Source: Meghimatium bilineatum (taxonomy: Eukaryota; Mollusca; Gastropoda; Stylommatophora; Philomycidae). From it: 64,000 nt of DNA. The position numbers and the translations under genes are program-made. Shown piece after piece: positions 56,127 to 64,000 of this stretch; the first letter of the stretch is position 1; the number at the start of each line of letters is the position of its first letter. The notes beneath the pieces were generated by a model. It was not told where the DNA came from. It did no database searches and was given only the letters and a program-made list of their open reading frames with translations. Location of the stretch: positions 28,860,483 to 28,924,482 of the forward strand of contig CM067298.1 of assembly GCA_034231615.1 (NCBI GenBank), given 5' to 3'.

Positions 56127-56227
56127 TGTGTTTTACAAGTGCTCAGCAGTGTTGCACAACAATTGCATTGGTGTGCATATATTTATTCAGTCTGTTGTGT
56201 CATGCCCTCAGGAGAAGCAGTGTGATC

Positions 56228-56335
56228 TGTCCATGTCAATCTCGAGTAATCTAGACAGTAACCACATCATTTGTTGATGTGTTTTGTCCCTGTCAATCTC
56301 GAGTAATCTATACAGTAACCACATCATTTTTAGAG
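56228..56335 (+). repeat. Tandem duplication, unit 53 bp, two copies
   Basis: TGTCAATCTCGAGTAATCTA, then ACAGTAACCACATCATTT, twice. Confidence 0.92.
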
Positions 56336-56982
56336 TTATTTTCACATCTTATGACACACCACAACTAATGAAATACTAAAAATGGGACTTCAATCATATT
56401 AATTATTTAAATCAATAAATTATCCAATAAGAATAATATATGTTTTATTCTGAATATTATAGTCGGAGAATAATGGTGTTTTTCTTTTGCTGTTCATCAT
56501 TTAGAATACACAGTAAATATTTAACTTATGGAAAGAGAAAATCCCAAACTTACACCACCTTTCATCACTACTGTAAACAGGGCTACAGTTCAGATAGCAT
56601 CTTATCGTGTAAGACTGTTGACATTTGGCGTTGTGCATACATATGTCAGAGATTAGGGTCACTCCTGGCAATTCTGATTTTACTTTCATTTAGTCAAACC
56701 CCCAGCAGAGTGAATAATGCATGGTGTTGTTAGAAAAACTAACTTAGGTTCTACGTGTGTAGTCCACAATATATTTGCAAATCTCCATTAATCGTTAATG
56801 TTAATAATCAGCACAATTAGTGGTTACACATGATAGTGTTGGTATCCTATCTAGACTTTTCAGAGCATGAATTGAATTCTATAGCAAATTTGAGAACTCG
56901 TAAACAAACAGACATAATTTGAATTTCTTTCAATTTCCTGTTCATCTTAGCTTGTGAAGCAGAAACGCCATGATGTCATGTG
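56336..56982. other. Unannotated stretch
   Basis: A 97-codon frame (56440-56733) has several cysteines but no recognisable domain. Nothing else. Confidence 0.35.
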
Positions 56983-57085
56983 GGACATAGCTATCAAAAC
57001 GCCATTTTGTGGCTGTAGTAATTTTCTAAGCAATATTCTGTCAGTATGTTGTCGCTGTCTCCTGACTGGTCCGAATACCCTAGTG
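56983..57085 (-). mobile_element. SINE family S3, copy 2, body only
   Basis: On the minus strand CGGACCAGTCAGGAGACAGC, CTTAGAAAATTACTACAGCC and TTTGATAGCTATGTCC align with copy 1. The promoter half is decayed. Confidence 0.75.
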
Positions 57086-57207
57086 CATGATGCTAAAATC
57101 TAACATGCTGCAATGACAGTCTGAGACACACCCACTATTTCTTATTCACAGATCCGGATATATATGGAGTTATTGTATATACATATTTATATATCTATAT
57201 TCCTCTT

Positions 57208-57238
<31 letters not shown>

Positions 57239-58217
57239 TTATCTCGCTCTGATCATATTTACACACACAGACAACTGCAGCAGATACATCACCACTTATA
57301 CACGATCATATAAACATATTATTGTCTAGTCAGTAAGCACCCTCTCTCCCACTTCCCCTTGTGCTTACTCAATAGTCAGTAGACTAACAATACTTACTCA
57401 ATCATATGTGCGTGTGTTTATTATTTTCTCATGGAAATTAAGTTATGATATTTCTTCGATTTTTGTAAATTATCGTATGTGTACATGGTAAATATGCTTG
57501 CTTTCTAAAAAAAAACTACATCCGGTATCACTCTACCTATTTCTCAATGATCGCATATATTGAATATATATTCTAACTTCTATTGACACTGTTTTGTTCG
57601 ATATATTGTACGTATAACTAATTAGTCTTATGTTGTCTTCATTCATACATGTTTCTTGGAAAAAAATATTGCTAACTCATAGTATAAGCAGACTTAACAC
57701 ATTGTTTTTGCGAGCTACTTTATTTTTTAAAAAAACAACAAACTACTATTTAAAACTACATCAAGTTACTACGAGTAAACTGGGAAAAACTAAGTGCTAC
57801 TGCAAGTAGAGTTTCGTATTTTGAGGGTAAAGTTGAACAAAAGAACTTTGACCTATACTTAATATAGACACGTTTTGTAGATTTCAAATTGGTTATTCAC
57901 TAAAATACTATTACTATTTCTTTGTGTAGCTCGTCAGTTTCCGTAGTATCTTATAACTTCTGTTTTCATCAGCAAAACAAGTTCTTGTAGAACGTCAAAT
58001 GAAGCTGCAAAAATAGATGATGTATACCAAGAAATGAGTACATTTTCCGTATTCTACCGATTGGCAGAATTCAAAGAAAAGGGAAGCTATTAAAAACCGC
58101 CACAATAAAAAAAAAAATAAACCAATGTATATGCAGATATAGAATTCCAAGGAAAGAAAAGAATTGCCAGTAAACATCATGGTGTGTTAAATACAATCGA
58201 CGACCCTAACCCAATAA
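57086..58217. other. Unannotated, with CT-rich run
   Basis: CT microsatellite-like run at 57205-57240. Otherwise AT-rich with no gene. Confidence 0.4.
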
Positions 58218-58330
58218 ATCAATGTCATAAGCTTCACATTATTTGCGACAATGTCATAGGTCTCACATTATTTGTGACTACGAATTAATGTCACAAGTTT
58301 CACAGTATTTGCGACTTTGAGTTAATGTTC
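58218..58330 (+). repeat. Degenerate tandem repeat, unit about 40 bp, three copies
   Basis: AATGTCATAAGCTTCACATT, then ATTTGCGAC, with variants. Confidence 0.8.
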
Positions 58331-58636
58331 TTTAGCCTACCACAAAGGCTGTGTGATCTGTAAAAAAAAAACACCCCGCACCTGCACATACATAGTCATA
58401 TACTCACGCCCATGCACATACACCCATTCCCGCGATACACACACACGCGAATACTTCATATTAAGAGCATTTGAACGATGATTATAATAGCTTTCACAAT
58501 ACATTTATTTGAAATGCTTTCTGGAAAGAAACACGAAGCGTCAATGCATATATTCGCCCATTTATAAATATTTTCAAGTTGCTATAATCTAGTTACGGAT
58601 TAAGAGACATCACCGTATATATTGCGTGATTTATAC
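58331..58636. other. Unannotated stretch
   Basis: Short A run and CACA-rich patches. No gene. Confidence 0.35.
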
Positions 58637-58712
58637 CAGCAGCTGTGTCCAGTGATTGCTGCCAACAGCTGTGTCCAGTGATTGCTGCCAACAGCTGTGT
58701 CCAGTGATTTCT
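58637..58712 (+). repeat. Tandem repeat, unit 26 bp, three copies
   Basis: CAGCTGTGTCCAGTGATTGC plus TGCCAA. Confidence 0.96.
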
Positions 58713-60200
58713 GCCTTATCAAGTGCTTCTGTGTGTAATTCTTTTACGTTACCTGCATATATGGGTGATGTCTATAAATTATGTCAATATTACGGGGGAC
58801 GGGGGTATACAAATGTTTGACAGATGTTGACAAGAAGTGTGAAGGTTGACAAAAGTTGACATCGACAAGATTGATTAAATATAGCAATTACATTTTTTAA
58901 ATTTTAAATCTGAAACAGTTTAATTTTTCATCCTTTTTTCTACAAAAAAAAAAACAGTGTTACGGAGAAGGGGGATAACCACATTTAAAAAAAAGATACT
59001 TAAGGAGAGAGTGTGTGTGCGAGAATAAATGAATTCTGGACAGTGGAAGTGGATCAAAATTGGAGAAATATTGTTGACATAACTTATGAACAACCCATAT
59101 ATATAAATAATATATACACACGTTGTCGAACTCACGGGGAGTCTTATGCTTCTCCTTGAGGCATGCAACACCCTCACACCATGTTGAAGTCTTCTTGGCA
59201 CGAAAGACAACTCTGGATAAACATTGGAAATAAGCAGCAAGAAATTCGTAATTCTCGGTAATAAAAACAAATATGTACGTTGTCATAGGAGGCAATTGTA
59301 ATCAACGTTTCCGCTAAACGTTCGTTAGCGATTGATACCCTAGGAATTTTTTTCTCTGGCACAATATCTATGTATACAAATCTAAAAAAAAGTATTAAGT
59401 GTTTCCGTAAGTGTGAATTACTCATGATAATTTTATAGCTGCTCAAACCGCAGTCGGTTATGCGTATAGCTGGATACGTCTGGTTTCAGTACTGTATAGG
59501 ACCATTTTGAGATTTCTACGGGGTGTCGAAGCAAACCATAATCTAAACCTCCTTAATCGCCTCTGGTGACATTAATTAAATATCAGTGTTATTATTCTGT
59601 GTTCCACCTTTGAATCTCGTGACACGCCATTCATTTTGATACTGTAAACTAATTCCGCTTTTGTTCCCGTGATACAGTGGTCAATGTGAAAACGAAAATT
59701 TCACAATATTTGGCTCCCTGTAATAAAGAGGTAAAAATGAAACGGAAAATTCCGCAAGATTTGGGTCTCCCCGTGATACCGCTGTCAATATAAAACCGAC
59801 AAAAGTTAAAAAAGAATAGAGATGGTTAAAATTTCTTCTAGCAATATGATCCACGTTACCACGATAACAAAATAGCATTAACTTTGAAATAAGAGACACC
59901 AAACGGTATAATAGCACTATTATTAATCCCTCAAAGGCACAAAATCACTGAACAACCGTTGCACAATGTTGCCGAGGTGTAAACGTGGATTCACATTAGA
60001 ATTTAGCGTATGCCATTTCTACAGAAACAAAAAACGAAAAACCGATACGAATTATAAGCAGCTAATGAATTATTCAAACATTAAAAAATAAAACAATCGG
60101 ATATACGAAGCATTTGTCTTATACCGAGACATGGCGTTCCCATGAAATCTATACTATAGCGAAATGTGAAATTTTTATTTTATTCTTCAGCTCTATGTTG
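58713..60200. other. Unannotated stretch
   Basis: Minus-strand frames of 90-116 codons at 58920-59446 overlap each other in different phases without motifs. AAAATTTCACAATATTTGGC and AAAATTCCGCAAGATTTGGG at 59694 and 59745 are a diverged duplication. No gene. Confidence 0.35.
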
Positions 60201-60250
60201 CAAGGCGAATGTGTACCATCTGAGCGGTCTTGATTCACATCCCGTTTACT
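60201..60250 (+). repeat. SINE head fragment, S4 type
   Basis: GCAAGGCGAATGTGTACCAT, then CTGAGCGGTCTTGATTCACA, related to 32418 and 60783. Confidence 0.55.
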
Positions 60251-60625
60251 GCCTAATTTTGCTTTATTAATAAGTCCTGGATACTTCTGTATTGTATTAT
60301 TTCATTTACTCTGGCCACATCTGAAGGAACATTATTTATGTTTATGTGTTATTTATGTTTACAGGTAGGCATAATTTGGTCATTTTGACATTTATTGAGG
60401 CCTTAGACACGTATTAATGTTTTACGTTTGTGGTTCTCGGGGAGTTTACAGACATGTTTGTGTGTTTGTGTGTTATTGATGTCTGTGTGTTGACCGACAG
60501 GTCCATCCATATTCATAGTAGCTTGAGAATATACACGTTGGACATTTTGACTAAAATCGTATATGTTTTAGGGATGCGATTTGGTCAAACAAGAAAACGT
60601 TTTGACTGAAGTTACGAGACTTCAT

Positions 60626-60773
60626 GGGGGCTGTCACAGGCTAGGGTAGCATACCCGAATTGTCAAGGCATGCCGAAATCGGATGTGCTAGGCATACTAG
60701 GCGCATCGTAATCACGCTCCCGGCGGAAATTACACGGATATCCGTGCTGGTTACAATGGAGCGAACGAAAAAA
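60626..60773 (-). repeat. Inverted partner of the 2.7-kb GC-rich repeat
   Basis: GGCTGTCACAGGCTAGGGTA, AATTGTCAAGGCATGCCGAA, ATCGGATGTGCTAGGCATAC, CGTAATCACGCTCCCGGCGG and AGCGAACGAAA, the reverse complement of 2696-2838 with few changes. Confidence 0.8.
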
Positions 60774-60780
60774 AAAAGTT

Positions 60781-60840
60781 ACGAGACGAATGGGTGCTAT
60801 CTGAGCGGACCTGGTTCGAGTTCAGTTTTGTTTTTTTCAA
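60781..60840 (+). repeat. SINE head fragment, S4 type
   Basis: ACGAGACGAATGGGTGCTAT, then CTGAGCGGACCTGGTTCGAG (B box). It directly follows the previous repeat and its A run. Confidence 0.6.
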
Positions 60841-61385
60841 ATATCTTTTAGATGACTGCTACATCCTGTTTAGGATATGGTACCTTATGATGATGCTCTT
60901 TTTAGATATGTTTCCTTTTTGTATGTTAGTAGGACGTAGCTGGATAAATACCTTTTGGTCTAACTGTCGAAGTATGTCTATGTTATGATGGTATGCGATT
61001 TATACAATTATAAATTTCCTTGCCTTCATGCATCGTCCTGTAGAAAGATACGACATAATTGTTAATGGAGACATTTGAAATAATTTAAGTCTGATAGAAT
61101 ATGCCACGGCAACATAAGAAAGGAAATATTGCAGATTCAATACCTGCAACTTTGGTTATTCAGATCACCTGTGTGTCGCCGGAACATGAAAATGGAGCAA
61201 ATAATAATGACACTGTGACCTGCCAAGTATGTCATAAGAGACGGATAAGGAGGCTTTGGGGTGTAATTTGCTGTCTCATCCCATATATGGTCAAAGTGAT
61301 CTAAAAGATATGATGAATTTAGATGTACCATGCTGAAAGGCGCAGCTATCAAAGCTAGGCTGTAAACCATGACAAGGTTCTGCGT
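60841..61385. other. Unannotated stretch
   Basis: Short open frames on both strands without motifs. Confidence 0.35.
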
Positions 61386-61440
61386 TAACCGTACTACATA
61401 CCGCTTATCTGCAGGAGTTTGAGAACGAAAGCAGAAGATA
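61386..61440 (+). mobile_element. Family A retroposon, 3' part
   Basis: CATACCGCTTATCTGCAGGA, then GTTTGAGAACGAAAGCAGAA and GATAATGAA. Confidence 0.72.
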
Positions 61441-61560
61441 ATGAAATGGTTATTAACTGGACCTGATAACTTAAGACATAATAATAGGTGTAGTCTCACC
61501 AGCGTGTTTCGAAGTGTGTGCATATCGATAGAGGTGACACAGAAAATATGCGTAGGGACA

Positions 61561-61795
61561 ATTTTTGCTGAATCACATTGACAAAATAGGAGTATGGAAT
61601 ATTGTTGCTTGAGCACATTGATAAAATAGGAGTACGGAAACCTGTTGCTGAATCACGCGATAAAATTTGATAATGAAAAATTGTTGCTGAAGCACATTGA
61701 CAAAAGAGGAGTATGAGAAATAGTTGCTACTGAATTACATTAACAAAATAGGAGTATGAGATATAGTGCTGAATCACATTGACAATTACTATTAA
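61561..61795 (+). repeat. Minisatellite, unit about 45-48 bp, five copies
   Basis: TTGCTGAATCACATTGACAA, then AATAGGAGTATGGAAATAT. Moderately diverged. Confidence 0.93.
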
Positions 61796-61859
61796 TTTTA
61801 GTGCGCTTAATAATAGTTCTATTTACCATTCTATCTATATATTCGATAAACACTTTGTT

Positions 61860-63800
61860 CCTTTCAACGTCATGGGTAGAAGAGTTTTCTGGAGATATCC
61901 CGCGTGTGTGCTGAGTATATTGTGGAATTTGTCACCTCCTCTATTATGGTGGTTCATCGTTTTCATGGTCGGCCTCTAGGTCTGCCTGCATTGATTCTGT
62001 GTAACATAGCTTGCTGTAGTATGATGTCTGATGGTAGTCTGCTGATGTGTGCAAACCATTTGATCTGTTGTCTCTTAATATATTCCACGATTGGGGTAAT
62101 TCCGGTTCTTTGTCTAATTTCATCATTCCTCGCTCTGTCTCTTATCGGTATTCCTAGGATTCTGCGTAAGCATGCTATTTCAGCTGTCACAAGTTTACGT
62201 TTCTCATGTGCGGTTGTTGTCCATTGGTAGCACAGCGTTGGATTAATAATAGTTTTGAATAGTGTTATTTTTGTATTTAAATCTACATTTTTACCTCTGA
62301 AGATTGGTATCATTTGCCCTAAACTTTATACGCTACATCTATTCTGTATTTCTTTGCTTCTCTTGCCGTCTGTTTTTACTATCTTCATTACTTCGGTCTT
62401 TTCTATATTTTATCTTTTTCAAAGGTTTGGCATGTTTGATACAATCTGTCTATTTGTCTTTGTAGTTGCCCTTCTGATGATGTTGCTAGTGATTGGTCGT
62501 CTTCAAATAGCAATTCGTTTAATCTATCTTTCAGATTATTTTCTTACGTTGTCTTTGCTACTTTTCAGTTGTGATCTATGTATGTTATGAACAATAGGGT
62601 GGATAGTGTACATCACTGTCTAACTCCCGAGTGAATTTGGAAATTATCGGATGTACCTGTGCTCGTTCTTACTGCGCAGTGACTATTGGCGTATAAGCTC
62701 TGAAATAGGTTTATCAGATTTTGGGGAACTCTATATGTCTGCAGTGTTGTCCACAGATGTGCTCTATTCACTCTGTCAAAAGCTTTCTCTTGGTCCACAA
62801 AAGCCGAATATAGGTCTCGGTTATGTTCTGTCGCTCTTTCTAAATTTAGTACAGCTTTTATTTTTCCGAAAGCCCAATTGTGTGTTGTTGAACTGTGGTT
62901 CTATATATGCGCGCATTCTTCTATCTAGTATCTTGCTAAAGATTTTTCATATGTGGCTTAAGAGTGATATGCCTCTATATTTCGTGCAATACCTCTTATT
63001 GACTTTTTTCTTCCAGATGGGAACAATCACCGCTGTGTTCTACTCCGATGGTGTTTTTTGTTCTTCCATATCACATTGAACAGTCTGTGTTGCCACTTTA
63101 TACTTGTCACTGTTAGCATTTTTATTAGTTGTATAGGTATGCCATCTATACCCGGAGCTTTATTATTTAGTGCTTTTTTGACTGCGTTTTGAATTTAGAA
63201 TTTAAGGATGTATGGTTCTAGAACTTCTTCTGTTGTATTTATTGTTGTAATCACTTCTCCTTCCTTTAAGTTTAACAGTTGATTGAAATAATGTTTCCAT
63301 GGTTTCTTGGAGCCTATGTAGTATTTTGTCATATTCATCGTTGATTATTTCTGTTGGTTCATGTCTTTTTTTGTTTTTGCTTCTCGTGCATTGTATTTTC
63401 TTGTAGAACATCTTTGGTGCGTTTTGTCTATCACTGTTAAAAAAAACATTTCTCCATATTCGTACCATGACTTATTGTTTTGCAGATTTGATGATTTTCT
63501 TTGTGTTAATCTTTGCTGTCTTGTATGCTTGTAATCTTCATGTGTTTTGCTTGTTGCCCATTTCTAGTATTTATATCTCTCGCTGAGTTCTTTACCTCTT
63601 CTGCCCATAAAACTGCTATTTTTGGTTTCGTGCCTTTATCGTTTTTATATAGGCATTTGTTTCCTGCTGTTTGTATGATGGAATTTTTGAAATATTTCCA
63701 ATCTTCTATGTGTTGGGTGTTTTCTAGCAGCTTTGCGAGTGCTTCATCCTTTGTACCATTCGTACTGTGCATATTTATTGTTATTTTTGCAAACATGTTT
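61860..63800 (-). pseudogene. Non-LTR retrotransposon reverse transcriptase, largest relic
   Basis: Read from 63.8 kb leftwards. The first part is a linker (MFAKITINMHST... AVLWAEEVKNSARDINTRNG at 63506-63796, then RNVFFNSDRQNAPKMFYKKI at 63202-63468). RT motifs follow: GIDGIPIQ-like pieces near 63.15 kb, YRGISLLSHI then KIFSKILDRRMRAYIEPQF, QLGFRKNK, FVDQEKAFDRVNRAHLW (first catalytic Asp), and FQIHSGVRQ. LLFEDDQSLA carries the FxDD box (62497-62508). The C-terminal part is LFKTIINPTLCYQW, CLRRILGIPIRDRARNDEI, KWFAHISRL and INAGRPRGRP. Several stops and at least four frameshifts disable it. The endonuclease domain is absent, so it is 5'-truncated near 63.8 kb or extends in lost form. Same family as 51890-52475. 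Confidence 0.93.
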
Positions 63801-64000
63801 CAAAATAATTTAATAGACGCATGTAATAATATATGTTAATAATTATATACAATCACATACACATATTTTAATAATTATGTCGTTTAATGTAAACAAATGG
63901 AAACACAATATAAAATGTTAACAAAGGAAAACACGATTTAGAATGTGAATAAATGGAAGCACATGCTAAGAAGGATGTAGACACCAAGATGATGACGCAG
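63801..64000. other. AT-rich end of window
   Basis: AAACAAATGGAAACACA-like and GGAAAACACGATTTAGAATG words suggest a diverged short tandem repeat (63890-63965). No gene. Confidence 0.4.

Noticed and set aside
58920-59446. Three overlapping minus-strand frames of 90-116 codons
   Set aside because: They overlap in different phases with no recognisable motif, which is typical of chance frames.

Overview
This is eukaryotic, AT-rich, non-coding DNA from what looks like an invertebrate animal genome. A mollusc or another lophotrochozoan would fit, but that is inference. The grounds are decayed non-LTR retrotransposon (LINE) reverse-transcriptase pieces, a Tc1-type DD34E transposase relic, a hAT-type MITE, tRNA-derived SINE-like repeats with RNA polymerase III box motifs, long CA, TA and GATA microsatellites, and a 100-base assembly gap. 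There is no operon, no prokaryotic gene set and no convincing complete host gene. Almost all open frames are by-products of tandem repeats whose unit length preserves a reading frame, or of transposon debris.

Layout. 1-6 kb: low-complexity DNA, a GC-rich repeat block (2.7-4.0 kb) with a 106-bp tandem repeat, and a clean 5'-truncated LINE insertion with 14-bp target-site duplications (4353-4846). 6-11 kb: minisatellites with 50-, 25-, 25- and 13-bp units, ending at the gap (11045-11144). 11-17 kb: a LINE C-terminal relic, G-rich minisatellites and a 157-bp hAT MITE with a perfect 8-bp target duplication (16581-16753). 17-25 kb: foldback elements and a 2.4-kb array of about 53 copies of a 45-bp unit that holds a 790-codon open frame. 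25-36 kb: a short retroposon with 11-bp target duplications, a degenerate Tc1 transposase (29.2-30.2 kb) and a run of minisatellites with 41-, 46-, 47-, 4-, 50- and 25-bp units. 36-44 kb: a repeat with a nested insertion, RNase H and RT relics, and a long palindromic foldback. 44-45.3 kb: a GC-richer stretch with promoter-like and splice-site-like features, the best but still weak candidate for a piece of a host gene. 45-64 kb: SINE-like repeats, foldbacks, more minisatellites and LINE relics. The largest relic is about 1.9 kb on the minus strand at 61.86-63.80 kb and covers most of an RT domain.

The elements appear to work together only as mobile DNA. At least six LINE lineages could have supplied the machinery. 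A short retroposon family (about 150 bp, here called family A, at least nine copies) ends in the same AACGCAGAAGAAG-type tail as the LINE at 4.4 kb, so it may have borrowed that LINE's enzymes. Several minisatellites seem to have grown out of dispersed repeats. No new multi-gene system was found. The most unusual things are the 45-bp array and its long open frame, the number of unrelated minisatellite families in 64 kb, and the foldback families.
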